34,222 nt of DNA from an uncultured Hungatella sp. (lineage in GTDB: Bacteria > Bacillota > Clostridia > Lachnospirales > Lachnospiraceae). The stretch covers positions 1-34,222 of the forward strand of contig CATLBO010000028.1 of assembly GCA_949879025.1 (NCBI GenBank), given 5' to 3'. The position numbers and the translations under genes were made by a program. A model generated the notes under the pieces. That model did not search any database. It was not told the origin of the DNA and was given only the letters and a program-made list of their open reading frames with translations. Position 1 is the stretch's first letter, and every line of letters starts with the position of its first letter. Shown here one piece after another: positions 1 through 8,200 of the stretch.

Positions 1-85
1 CTGGTGGATATGGATAATTGTTACTGGACATTTCAATTATACCACAGACCAGTGAGGAGTTGTTTTATTTTGTAACAAAGAGAAT

Positions 86-122
86 CCCGTATTTATGCGG
101 GTTCTGGCGTTTCGCAAACGCC
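86..122 (+). promoter_or_regulatory. Tandem leader hairpins upstream of the DUF932 gene
   Basis: Two adjacent stem-loops are visible. The first is CCCG..CGGG at 86-101, extended by a G-T and an A-T pair. The second is a 7-bp perfect stem GGCGTTT/AAACGCC at 106-122 with a CGC loop. Neither has a downstream T run, so they look like leader structure rather than a terminator. They lie 34 bases before the start codon of the gene at 156. The first 75 bases of the window stay open in frame 1 (stop TAA at 73-75) and could be the tail of an upstream gene that I cannot identify. Confidence 0.4.
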
Positions 123-155
123 TACCACACACAACAAGAAAGGAGTTGAACACGA

Positions 156-1226
156 ATGAAAGAAGGTCTTACCCTGAATGAAATGGCCGCTGAGATCACA
201 CGGCAGAACAGCATGAAGGAGGATTATCTGGTCGATACCCGGAGCCTGCAGATGGAGCCTTATGACTCCCAGATCTATCTTCATATGTTTGACGGGAACA
301 CCGAACCGGTGGAACCCATGCAGGTCAACACCATTGCCCACCGGCAGTTTGGGACCCATTTAAAGATCCCTGCGCCTTATTATGACCGGATGCTCACGGA
401 AAAGCCGGAACTTCTGGCCGCAAATGTGAACGCCTGGCTTCAGCATTCCCCGTCCAAACGGCTTCTGCGTACCATGGGAGGCACCGCAAGGGCATTCTTA
501 AGCAACCGTTACCGGCGGATCGACAACATGGAGATCGCCACCGCCGTCCTTCCTATTATAGGACAGATGGAGGGCGCCAGGTTTGAAAGCTGCCAGATCA
601 CGGACAGCCGGATGTATATGAAAGTGGTGAATCCCCGCCTCGAAGCGGAGGTTGTTCCGGGAGACATTGTACAGGCCGGCGTCATCATCTCCAACAGTGA
701 GACCGGCATGGGGGCAGTCAGTATCCAGCCCCTTGTGTACCGCCTGGTATGCAGCAACGGCATGATCGTCAATGACGCACAGACACGCCGCAACCATGTG
801 GGCCGGGTCAATGACATGGAAGATAACTTCCAGCTCTACTCAGAAAAGACTCTGGCTGCGGATGACAAAGCCTTTATCCTGAAGATCCAGGATACCGTCA
901 GGGCCGCCGTGGAAGAGGCACGTTTTGCCCAGGTGGTCGGCCTGATGCAGAATGCTTCCCAGGCCGAAATGAACACCAAAGATGTTCCCGGTATCGTCAA
1001 ACTGGCCAGCCGGGAATTCCACATCACAGACGATGAGGGGGAAGGCATCCTCCAGCATCTGATCGAGGGAAAAGACCTTACGCTGTACGGGCTTTCCAAT
1101 GCAGTCACCCGGCACAGTCAGGATGTGGAGAACTATGACAGGGCCACCCAGCTGGAGAGTATCGGCTACAACATCCTTTCCATGCCGGCCCGCCAGTGGA
1201 ACCGGATCAACCAGATGGCCGCCTGA
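156..1226 (+). CDS. DUF932 domain protein (phage/plasmid-like)
   Basis: A 356-residue protein matching the DUF932 (phage/plasmid-related TIGR03299-like) family in length and in landmark stretches: FLSNRYRRIDN near residue 115, YMKVVNP near 155, and a middle part with VQAGVIISNSETG and YRLVCSNGMI. The start is ATG 156 with AAGGAG about 11 bases upstream. Proteins of this family are common in plasmids, phages and conjugative elements. Their biochemical role is not established, although they are often found near DNA-metabolism genes. It is first in a plus-strand run of mobile-element accessory genes and is followed 55 bases later by the Cys-cluster protein. Confidence 0.85.
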   Translation: MKEGLTLNEMAAEITRQNSMKEDYLVDTRSLQMEPYDSQIYLHMFDGNTEPVEPMQVNTIAHRQFGTHLKIPAPYYDRMLTEKPELLAANVNAWLQHSPSKRLLRTMGGTARAFLSNRYRRIDNMEIATAVLPIIGQMEGARFESCQITDSRMYMKVVNPRLEAEVVPGDIVQAGVIISNSETGMGAVSIQPLVYRLVCSNGMIVNDAQTRRNHVGRVNDMEDNFQLYSEKTLAADDKAFILKIQDTVRAAVEEARFAQVVGLMQNASQAEMNTKDVPGIVKLASREFHITDDEGEGILQHLIEGKDLTLYGLSNAVTRHSQDVENYDRATQLESIGYNILSMPARQWNRINQMAA

Positions 1227-1281
1227 CGCAGCCACTCTGACACGATTACAACATCATTTTAATTTTAAGGAGGAAAACAGT

Positions 1282-2118
1282 ATGTATAACACTCAGAACA
1301 ACGCTTTGGCAGAACAGAAATTTATGCTCCCGGCAGCCATGCCGGAAGGCGAGTTTACCCAAGAAGAACTGGCGGAGGATATAGACGGCCTGCAGATGAG
1401 CTTTCCCCGGATCAAGATCCCGGCTGGCGGTACACTGCAGTTTGAGATTCCCTCTGATGATCCGGAAAATCCTGATTATGCGAAAACTTTGGAAGGGGTT
1501 ATCCTTTTCAACCATCCCAACAACGCTTACTGGCCGGAAGGCAGCGAATATGATGACAGTGCCACTCCCCTTTGCTCTTCCGTAGACGGAAAACAGGGGA
1601 TTGGGGAGCCGGGCGGTTCCTGTGCAGCCTGCGCTTTAAACCAGTTTGGTTCTGCTGCAGAGGGAAAAGGGAAAGCCTGCAAAAATATGCGTGTACTCTA
1701 CCTGCTCCGCAGTGGTGAGTTCATGCCGTTACAGGTGACACTGCCACCCACCAGCCTGAAACCTTTCCGCAACTTCATGAACCAGTCTTTTATGCTCCGC
1801 CGCCGTGCAACCTATGGCAGCGTAGTACAGATCGGACTGAAAAAAATGAACAACGGAAAGGATGATTACAGTGTTGCCACCTTCCGCCGTCTGTACGATT
1901 TCAGTGGTGAGGAGCTGGCACAGATCCGGAAGTTTGCAGACGGTTTTAAAGAGCAGATCCGCATGATGCTCCAGCAGCGCACTGCCATCAATGAAACCCA
2001 GCATGACGACGGCTGTGATTATGGTAAGAGCAATGTGGAAGTCCTGCCTGCAGGCGGAAGTGGAAAATTTAACTACGGGCAGCCCCTTGACGGAGAACGT
2101 GAGGCCCTGCCTGCCTAA
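1282..2118 (+). CDS. Hypothetical protein with a Cys4 cluster, mobile-element type
   Basis: A 278-residue protein. I chose ATG 1282 because AAGGAGG lies directly upstream, although the frame is open from about 1099 inside the previous gene. Residues about 95-135 contain four cysteines spaced C-x15-C-x2-C-x15-C in a glycine-rich context (GGSCAACALNQFG, then GKGKACK). This looks like a zinc-binding or possibly iron-sulfur knuckle. The rest is mixed alpha/beta with no signal peptide or membrane segment. Its place directly after a DUF932 gene suggests a part in element DNA metabolism, for example single-strand DNA binding, but this is inference. A hairpin followed by TTTT lies after the stop codon. 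Confidence 0.75.
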   Translation: MYNTQNNALAEQKFMLPAAMPEGEFTQEELAEDIDGLQMSFPRIKIPAGGTLQFEIPSDDPENPDYAKTLEGVILFNHPNNAYWPEGSEYDDSATPLCSSVDGKQGIGEPGGSCAACALNQFGSAAEGKGKACKNMRVLYLLRSGEFMPLQVTLPPTSLKPFRNFMNQSFMLRRRATYGSVVQIGLKKMNNGKDDYSVATFRRLYDFSGEELAQIRKFADGFKEQIRMMLQQRTAINETQHDDGCDYGKSNVEVLPAGGSGKFNYGQPLDGEREALPA

Positions 2119-2131
2119 TTTAATGTAACTG

Positions 2132-2150
2132 ATATGGCCTTATGCCATAT
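2132..2150 (+). other. Small hairpin after the Cys-cluster gene
   Basis: ATATGGC (2132-2138) pairs perfectly with GCCATAT (2144-2150) around a 5-base loop. It sits between the stop codon at 2118 and the stronger terminator-like hairpin at 2164. There is no T run after it. It may be part of an mRNA processing or stability element. Confidence 0.3.
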
Positions 2151-2163
2151 GAAACGTATGAAA

Positions 2164-2198
2164 GGATTCTCCCGGTTTAGTGCCGGGGGAGTCCTTTT
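2164..2198 (+). terminator. Intrinsic terminator or attenuator before the sigma-like gene
   Basis: A 12-bp stem, GGATTCTCCCGG (2164-2175) with CCGGGGGAGTCC (2183-2194), includes two G-T wobbles, has a 7-base loop and is followed by TTTT. It lies 24 bases before the start codon of the sigma-like gene at 2222. It could end the upstream transcript or attenuate expression of the sigma factor. Confidence 0.65.
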
Positions 2199-2221
2199 CG
2201 CATTTTAAGGAGGAAATTTTT

Positions 2222-2764
2222 ATGAAGTGTGAAGTACCATTAACCCCTGAGCAGCGTCTTTTTGCTGCTGAACACCATGATTTGGTTTATAAGTTTCTTC
2301 GGAAAAAACAGTTATCCATAGATGAATTTTATGATGTTATTATTTTTGCTTATCTTCGATCTGTTCGTTGTTATTTGACAGAACCGCGACTTAAACAATA
2401 CTCTTTTACCACTATTTCGTGGAGATTGATGAGCGGTGCTGTATCAAATTATTACAGGTCTAAAAAAACTGCAAAACATAGCGCTTTAATATTAAGCTTA
2501 CACACCAATCCCTATGATGAAAGTGGTTACGCATTAGAAGAAACTGTAGCTTCTCCCAATCCACTCATGCGCCAGCTGGAAGAACAGCTGCTCCTGCATG
2601 ATCTGGCAAAGCGGGTGTCCAAACAGCAGATGAACATCGTGCATCTGAAATCCTGCGGCTACAATGACCGTGATATCGCCCGCCAGCAGAACACAACCAT
2701 GAAACGTGTCCAGGAACTTCTGGAAGAGGTTCGCAGCGTGCTCCTGGAGATATGCTATGGATAA
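2222..2764 (+). CDS. Sigma-70-like / ECF-type RNA polymerase sigma factor
   Basis: A 180-residue protein with the layout of a short sigma factor. The N-terminal half resembles region 2 (helical, EFYDVIIFAYLRSVRCYL, then a basic YYRSKKTAKHS stretch). A C-terminal region-4-like helix-turn-helix (residues about 130-175) contains GYNDRDIARQQNTTMKRVQELL. ATG 2222 follows AAGGAGGAAATTTTT; an upstream in-frame start at 2180 has no such site. The first roughly 330 bases are visibly more AT-rich than the last 200, as if two sequence ancestries were joined. It probably directs transcription of element genes. Which promoters it reads cannot be told from here. Confidence 0.7.
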   Translation: MKCEVPLTPEQRLFAAEHHDLVYKFLRKKQLSIDEFYDVIIFAYLRSVRCYLTEPRLKQYSFTTISWRLMSGAVSNYYRSKKTAKHSALILSLHTNPYDESGYALEETVASPNPLMRQLEEQLLLHDLAKRVSKQQMNIVHLKSCGYNDRDIARQQNTTMKRVQELLEEVRSVLLEICYG

Positions 2765-2812
2765 CACAGCCGTTCCCATTTTAATTCTGAAACAGAATGG
2801 AGGTCAGTAAGA

Positions 2813-3070
2813 ATGAAAAAGAAAAATAATGAAGAAAAGAAAAAAGTAATGCTCTGTGGAACGCTCCTGTTCCCGATCACTGTCGGAAAGCCTGCTGTAT
2901 TTGCGGCCGAGGGAAGTGTCTACCGGACATCCAATGTGGTAGCCCTGCACGAGCAGACCGAAGACAATATCCATTTTGAGACCAGGAATACCCATTATCA
3001 CCTTTCTATGAGCCCTTTTCCGCTGGCGGTCATGAGTCCGCTCCCTGTGAGACTGGCCGCATGTGCGTAA
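2813..3070 (+). CDS. Small exported or membrane-associated peptide, unknown function
   Basis: An 85-residue ORF with a good ribosome binding site (GGAGGTCAGTAAGA before ATG 2813). The N-terminus is strongly basic (MKKKNNEEKKK) and followed by a hydrophobic stretch, VMLCGTLLFPITVGKPAVFAA, which resembles a signal peptide with an Ala-x-Ala-like end near residue 31. The remainder is polar and then hydrophobic (MSPFPLAVMSPLPVRLAACA). It sits in the same run as the sigma-like gene, 48 bases after its stop, and is followed by two hairpins. I do not recognise the family. The start site and codon use support a real gene, but it could be a non-conserved ORF. Confidence 0.5.
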   Translation: MKKKNNEEKKKVMLCGTLLFPITVGKPAVFAAEGSVYRTSNVVALHEQTEDNIHFETRNTHYHLSMSPFPLAVMSPLPVRLAACA

Positions 3071-3089
3071 ATGGACTCTGAGCAACTGT

Positions 3090-3114
3090 GGCAGCCGCAT
3101 CTGTGCTGGCTGCC
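3090..3114 (+). other. Hairpin upstream of the DUF4942-like gene
   Basis: GGCAGCC (3090-3096) and GGCTGCC (3108-3114) form a perfect 7-bp stem with an 11-base loop. It immediately precedes the terminator at 3125 and may be part of the same leader or terminator structure. Confidence 0.35.
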
Positions 3115-3124
3115 TCCATGTTCC

Positions 3125-3154
3125 GGCCGTGGCTTATCCAGACCACGGCCTTTT
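3125..3154 (+). terminator. Intrinsic terminator
   Basis: GGCCGTGG (3125-3132) pairs perfectly with CCACGGCC (3143-3150) around a 10-base loop, followed by TTTT. It lies between the small-peptide gene (stop 3070) and the next ribosome binding site (3164-3170). Confidence 0.7.
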
Positions 3155-3175
3155 CTAATTAAAAAGGAGGGTTTT

Positions 3176-4075
3176 ATGAACCTACTTACCAAATTTGAAA
3201 ATGTTGAAATGAAAGCAGATACCCGCATTTCAGAATCAGACCGGATATTCTGTGAAGCTCACCAGGCAGCCTATGACAGTGCCAGAACTTCCCTGCCGGA
3301 ACTGGGATTTATCTGGGATGACATGCTGAACCAGCAGAGGGAGTTACTGGCGCCGGCAGGCACATCTGCAGAAACATACCTCGTTTCTTATGACGGGTTA
3401 AAACTTTCTGATAATGTCATCCGGCAGCAGATTCGCTCCCTGCATCTCCGGTTCATATGCCAGATTGTATCCTACTTCAGCAAAACTTACCATTTTTCCA
3501 TAGACCCCAATGATATCATACACAATCTTGTTCCCCAGGAGCCAGCTGACAGATGGACAGATAACTATAAAGAACTGTGCCAAAAGTATACGCAGGACAT
3601 GGAAAAGCTGTCCCTGTGTTACACAGATATCCTCGAACAGATATTCCTTCAAACCGGTGGACGGGCCTTTTTTGAACAAGCGCTCCATGAACTCAAGAAT
3701 AAATGCCATCAGGCATCCTGGATTATCAGCAGCGGAATCCCACGGTTTGAGCAGAAAAAAAATACCATACAATTCACAGGCTACGCCTGCAGCTTCCGGG
3801 ACCGGTACAGCGTGGGAGAATGGTCATTGGCTGACAGGACAAAGGATATCTTACGGGGCATCGCCCATTATGAAACAGATTCTTTTGATCTTATTCCCGG
3901 CAGTTTATCAAGGGCTCTTAACAGAGATAATTCCCTTAGCAATCCGTATGAGTTTAACGACTGCAAAAAAATCCAGTCCCTGCGGATGTTCAAAAACGGA
4001 AGGGTTGATCTGAAATTTACCAGTGAAACCTGCGCCTCCCAGTTTATAGAGGACTATATGAAAACCATATGTTAG
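3176..4075 (+). CDS. DUF4942-like protein
   Basis: A 299-residue protein. ATG 3176 is chosen for the AAAAAGGAGG directly upstream; the frame is open from 3071 but without a comparable site. The C-terminal end (SLRMFKNGRVDLKFTSETC, then SQFIEDYM) and the central tryptophan and aromatic blocks resemble proteins annotated DUF4942, a mobile-element family often found beside or fused to DNA methyltransferases. The methyltransferase-helicase gene starts 13 bases after its stop, which fits that association. No catalytic motif is obvious. The family match is by eye. Confidence 0.6.
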   Translation: MNLLTKFENVEMKADTRISESDRIFCEAHQAAYDSARTSLPELGFIWDDMLNQQRELLAPAGTSAETYLVSYDGLKLSDNVIRQQIRSLHLRFICQIVSYFSKTYHFSIDPNDIIHNLVPQEPADRWTDNYKELCQKYTQDMEKLSLCYTDILEQIFLQTGGRAFFEQALHELKNKCHQASWIISSGIPRFEQKKNTIQFTGYACSFRDRYSVGEWSLADRTKDILRGIAHYETDSFDLIPGSLSRALNRDNSLSNPYEFNDCKKIQSLRMFKNGRVDLKFTSETCASQFIEDYMKTIC

Positions 4076-4088
4076 CGAGGTGATACGA

Positions 4089-7000
4089 ATGAAATATGCT
4101 TATCAGGAGGAATCCATCCCTCAGAATAAACGAAAAGCACTGAATGAAAAAGTCCTGTACCTGATCGACAGCGGCCGCTGTGGAGAATGCTCCATCAGCC
4201 CGGAGGATATTTATAATGCCTATACCGGCGATGGCGGCCTTCACGGTCCGGAACGGGCAGACTATGAGAATTACCATGCATACAGCGAGGCAAAGAAAGA
4301 GATTGAAAACGGCCAGTTCTTTACGCCTCCCCGCCTGTGCGAATTTATAACAGCCTGCCTGAAATTGTCTGAACATGACCTTGTGGCAGACCTTACCTGC
4401 GGCATGGGGAGTTTTTTTAACTTTATCCCCACAGAAGCGAACATCTACGGATGTGAACTGGATGTAAAAGCCGTGAAGGTGGCAAAATTCCTTTATCCGG
4501 AAGCAATGGTCGAGTGTCGGGATATCCGCACCTGCCAGCCAGAGACACGGTTTGACTATGTAGTGGGGAACCCGCCCTTTCATTTAAAGTGGTGGACCAA
4601 AAGCGGCAGGGAGATACCCTCCCAGATGTACTACTGCCTAAAAGCGGCAGAAGTATTGAAACCATTGGGAATCCTTTCGCTGATCGTACCCCAGTCATTT
4701 CTGGCAGATGATTTTACCGACAAGGGGCAGATCCGGGAGATGGAGAGCCGCTTCAGTTTTTTGGGGCAGGTTCTGTTACAAGACAATGCTTTTTCCTGTC
4801 TGGGTGTCAGCAGTTTCCCTACAAAGCTGCAATTCTGGCAGAAAAAGACAGCGGACCAGGGATGGAAGCCCCACCCATACCGGACAGAGGCCGACTACAT
4901 CCTGCCGAAAGATTTTGATATCAGGAAGGATGCGGAATATACCTATCAGAAGATACTGGCCTTTGCCAAATCAGCGCTGGAGAATAACCAGTCAAAAATC
5001 CTGTTGGAACTGGCAAGGTCACGCCATACATCCAATGATTTCAGATACCGGACGCAAAAGCTCTTATACCATATCAAGGCACATCCGCTTACCAGACCAT
5101 CCTATGCCAAATGTTGCGAGTACCTGCACCGCTTTTATACCCAGCGTCAGCCAGATGATATGAGTTATGAACAATGGTGCCGGGTCCAGCTTACGGAGAA
5201 AAAGGTACTTGTCTATCTCCGGCAGGTATTGCAGAAGCAGAATCCCGTACCGAAAACAGACTGTATCCGCCTGGTCAAAAGGAAAGGCGAGTTTGCCTAT
5301 AAAGGGTACAGTGCAGCCGCACGCCGGCAGATCAAGGACAGCAAGCGCCTGCCTGTGCCAGTGTATCAGGCAGTGCTTGAAAACACCCCGGAGTCCTATC
5401 CGGGCTATGAACGGCTGCTTTGCAGGAAACGGGCAGAATACGAGGCCCAGAACATACCCTATGCGGAAATGGATGAAGATCCGGCTATCGCCAGATGGCT
5501 GGAAGATTTTTCACTGTGGGATTCCTCCCGTATGGAGGAAATCCGCTTGAATGAGATCCAGCGGCACGACATCAACCTTACCCTCCAGAAACGCTATGCG
5601 CTGCTGCAGTGGGAACAGGGAAGCGGAAAGACCCTGGCCGGCATTGCAACAGGGCTTTACCGGATGCAGAACCAGAACGTACACAGTACCTGGGTGGTTT
5701 CCTCTGCCATCTCCATCCGCAACAACTGGAACGTGGTATTGGCAAACTATGACCTGCCCTGTGTATTTATCAAGCGTCTGGCAGACTTGGAGCGCGTCCG
5801 TCCTGGAGATTTTGTACTGCTGACACTGAACAAAGTAAGTGCTTATAAAAAACATTTACGCAGACACATGAAGCGTCTGCACCAAAATATCCAGTTCATA
5901 TTGGATGAGAGCGATGAAATATCCAACCCTGACAGCGCCAGGAGCCAGGCTGTGCTTTCCTGTTTCCGCCGCTGCCGGATGAAACTGCTCACTACGGGAA
6001 CCAGCACTAGGAACAACATTTCAGAATTTGCCCCACAGCTGGAACTGCTCTACAACAATTCCATCAACATGATCTCATGGAACCGCTATATTTACCACCA
6101 TAACAAAAGCAGCGAAATGGATACCGAACCGGATTATGACATCAATCCTTATTTCGGCCAGCCAATCCCTGCCTACAAAAAAGGATATTCTTTGTTCGCA
6201 TCCTCCCATCTGCCGGAAAAGATTACCGTATTCGGCATGGAAAAACGTACACAGGATATCTACAACGCAGATATCCTCAATGATATTTTAGGAAAAACCG
6301 TTATCACGAGAACCTTTGAAGAGGTTTCCTGCAAAGATATTAAACGGATTCATCAGTTGCTGCTCCAGTTCCCACCCGATGAAAAGGAAATCTACCATAA
6401 AGCAATTCATGAATTTTATGAGATGCGGGATAACTACTTTTTTTCCACTGGAAATTCCAGAAAGGATTCCCTGATGCGCCTGGTCCAGCAGATCGTGCTT
6501 CTCCTGCGCATCAGCGCTGCCCCGGATACGGTACAGGAATATACAGGGGATACCCCGGTGAAGGTCATGGCCGCTGTTGAGATGGCTGCCGAATGGGAGA
6601 ATGAGATCATTGCCATCGGAGTACGGCACGTTACTGTGCTGGAATCTTATGAAAAGGCACTACGGGAATATCTGCCGGACCGCCCCCTGTTTGTAGTGAC
6701 CGGCGCCAACACCAGCTTTGCCAAAAGGCGGGCACTTTGCCAGATACTGCAGGACAGCGGGAACGGGATACTACTCTGCACCCAGCAGAGCCTCCCCTCC
6801 AGCGTGAATTTTGATTACGTCAACAAGGTCATCATACCGGAACTGCATTACAACAACTCCGGCATGAGCCAGTTCTATTTCCGGTTCATCCGGTATACCT
6901 CAACGGAACACAAGGACATTTATTTCCTCACCTATGCTGGCAGCATCGAATCCAACCTGATGCAGATGGTACTGGCAAAGGAGAAGCTGAACCTGTTTAT

Positions 7001-7139
7001 GAAGGGCCAGGACGTGGATCTGGATGAAATTTATGACCGGTTCAGTGTGGATTATGACCTTCTCTCCCTCCTGATGCGTCAGGAGCGGGATGAAAAAGGG
7101 AAACTGCACATCCGTTGGGGCGAACAGAAGATCGCATAA
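4089..7139 (+). CDS. N6-adenine DNA methyltransferase-SNF2-like helicase fusion
   Basis: A 1016-residue protein with two enzymatic halves. The N-terminal part has a SAM-binding motif I (DLTCGMGSFF, about residues 101-110) and the adenine methyltransferase motif IV NPPF (about 161-164). The C-terminal half has a Walker A, GSGKT (about 511-515), a DExx-type motif II, DESDE (about 606-610), a motif-III-like LLTTGTS, and an SNF2-like end (QFYFRFIRYTSTEHKDIYFLTYAGSIE). ATG 4089 has GAGGTGA upstream; a GTG at 4080 is the alternative. There is no recognisable endonuclease domain and no separate restriction gene nearby. It could protect or remodel transferring element DNA or act as an anti-restriction factor. 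The role is inferred, while the domains are visible. Confidence 0.85.
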   Translation: MKYAYQEESIPQNKRKALNEKVLYLIDSGRCGECSISPEDIYNAYTGDGGLHGPERADYENYHAYSEAKKEIENGQFFTPPRLCEFITACLKLSEHDLVADLTCGMGSFFNFIPTEANIYGCELDVKAVKVAKFLYPEAMVECRDIRTCQPETRFDYVVGNPPFHLKWWTKSGREIPSQMYYCLKAAEVLKPLGILSLIVPQSFLADDFTDKGQIREMESRFSFLGQVLLQDNAFSCLGVSSFPTKLQFWQKKTADQGWKPHPYRTEADYILPKDFDIRKDAEYTYQKILAFAKSALENNQSKILLELARSRHTSNDFRYRTQKLLYHIKAHPLTRPSYAKCCEYLHRFYTQRQPDDMSYEQWCRVQLTEKKVLVYLRQVLQKQNPVPKTDCIRLVKRKGEFAYKGYSAAARRQIKDSKRLPVPVYQAVLENTPESYPGYERLLCRKRAEYEAQNIPYAEMDEDPAIARWLEDFSLWDSSRMEEIRLNEIQRHDINLTLQKRYALLQWEQGSGKTLAGIATGLYRMQNQNVHSTWVVSSAISIRNNWNVVLANYDLPCVFIKRLADLERVRPGDFVLLTLNKVSAYKKHLRRHMKRLHQNIQFILDESDEISNPDSARSQAVLSCFRRCRMKLLTTGTSTRNNISEFAPQLELLYNNSINMISWNRYIYHHNKSSEMDTEPDYDINPYFGQPIPAYKKGYSLFASSHLPEKITVFGMEKRTQDIYNADILNDILGKTVITRTFEEVSCKDIKRIHQLLLQFPPDEKEIYHKAIHEFYEMRDNYFFSTGNSRKDSLMRLVQQIVLLLRISAAPDTVQEYTGDTPVKVMAAVEMAAEWENEIIAIGVRHVTVLESYEKALREYLPDRPLFVVTGANTSFAKRRALCQILQDSGNGILLCTQQSLPSSVNFDYVNKVIIPELHYNNSGMSQFYFRFIRYTSTEHKDIYFLTYAGSIESNLMQMVLAKEKLNLFMKGQDVDLDEIYDRFSVDYDLLSLLMRQERDEKGKLHIRWGEQKIA

Positions 7140-7199
7140 AATACCATAAATGCCATTACGCCCCAGTCATACGGGCGAACAACGAAAGGAGGAACACAG

Positions 7200-7628
7200 A
7201 TGAATTTTCACGAAACAAAGATGGGTAATGTCTTCTTCAATCACCAGATGCCGGAGCTGATAGGAGCACTCCGGCAGATCGCCGCAGCCCTGTCAAAACC
7301 TGCCCCTGCCGTCATTCATCTGGCAGAAACAGGCGAACCCGATTTCTTACATAACCTGTTTTATGGGAAGTATGAGCCTGACATTTACGGATGCGTTACG
7401 GTTCCCTCTAAGCTGGATCAGAATGTAAAAGAGGCAGAAAAAGCACTGCTGCCTGCCCTGGGCCAGTCCCAAAGGCTTTTTGAACAGTACCAGACGGCAG
7501 TTTCCGAAAGAGACAGCGCCATAGCGGAACAATCCTACTGCTGTGGATACCGCACCGCCGTCCAGATGATCGTCAGCGGACTTATCGCTCTGCCGCCGCA
7601 GGCAGGAGGTGGATCGGATGAACAATGA
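7200..7628 (+). CDS. Hypothetical protein, mobile-element accessory
   Basis: A 142-residue soluble protein with a strong ribosome binding site (GAAAGGAGG) before ATG 7200. The sequence is mainly helical, with a VKEAEKALLPALGQSQRLFEQYQTAVSERDSAIAE stretch (residues about 78-112) that may form a coiled coil. It has a Cys-Cys pair (YCCGYRTA) but no motif I recognise. The last 11 bases overlap the start of the next gene, pointing to translational coupling. Such small helical proteins typically accompany conjugative element cores. Confidence 0.65.
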   Translation: MNFHETKMGNVFFNHQMPELIGALRQIAAALSKPAPAVIHLAETGEPDFLHNLFYGKYEPDIYGCVTVPSKLDQNVKEAEKALLPALGQSQRLFEQYQTAVSERDSAIAEQSYCCGYRTAVQMIVSGLIALPPQAGGGSDEQ

Positions 7629-8166
7629 GAGCACTGCATCCGCAAACATGCCGGAGTTTCCCAGGGAGATCTATGAGCCGGTGCTGGCACACCACATAGA
7701 GATAGAGGGATATCTGAAACAGGAACTTACCCTCTCCTATGTGGATCTGGATGGCTCCCACGAGCTGAAAACCTGCTACGGTGACATCCTGAAAACGATC
7801 AACGCACTCATGGATTATACCCGCATGCTGGATCTGGTGTGCGAACAGTGGAACCTGACCGGTTTCCACAGAGCCACCTATGAATACCAGGCCGGAAAGT
7901 TAAGGGAGATCGCAGAGAAATTCCAGGCAGCCATTGGCTATGATTATGCTGCCGCTGTGGAAAAATGCCGTAAAAAACAGGCAAAGAAGCAGCGTGTGGA
8001 TGATGTGGGGGAAGACGCCCTGACGCTTACCGCCCGCAGACAACAAAATACAGCAGGGAAAAAAGCCGAAGAGCAAAAAACAGAACACCCCGCCCCCACG
8101 GAGACAGCAGGCAGGTCCCCATCTCTGGCAGAAAACACCCTGCCGCCCTGGGAGGATGACTTTTAG
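7618..8166 (+). CDS. Hypothetical helical protein with a charged tail
   Basis: A 182-residue protein. ATG 7618 is chosen because GGAGGT lies just upstream within the previous gene (GTG 7609 is the less likely alternative). Residues 1-120 are predicted helical and aromatic-rich. From about residue 118 the protein becomes lysine- and glutamate-rich and probably disordered (CRKKQAKKQR, then KKAEEQKTEHPAPTE). It ends in an acidic PPWEDDF. A terminal acidic-aromatic tail of this kind resembles the C-terminal tips of single-strand DNA-binding proteins that recruit partners, but the body shows no OB-fold signature I can identify. Unknown function. Confidence 0.65.
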   Translation: MNNESTASANMPEFPREIYEPVLAHHIEIEGYLKQELTLSYVDLDGSHELKTCYGDILKTINALMDYTRMLDLVCEQWNLTGFHRATYEYQAGKLREIAEKFQAAIGYDYAAAVEKCRKKQAKKQRVDDVGEDALTLTARRQQNTAGKKAEEQKTEHPAPTETAGRSPSLAENTLPPWEDDF

Positions 8167-8200
8167 AGCAGACTGAATTTTGAACGATTGGAGGAATCAT

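Noticed and set aside
1-75. Open frame running in from the left edge, stop at 73-75
   Set aside because: Only 24 codons without a recognisable family pattern. It may be the end of an upstream gene but cannot be supported.
1099-1281. N-terminal extension of the Cys-cluster protein
   Set aside because: It overlaps the DUF932 coding region in another frame, and a strong ribosome binding site fits ATG 1282 instead.
4708-5823. Chain of plus-strand ORFs of 151, 127 and 90 residues inside the methyltransferase-helicase gene
   Set aside because: They are a shifted-frame shadow of the fusion protein, which carries clear motifs throughout, so there is no frameshift.
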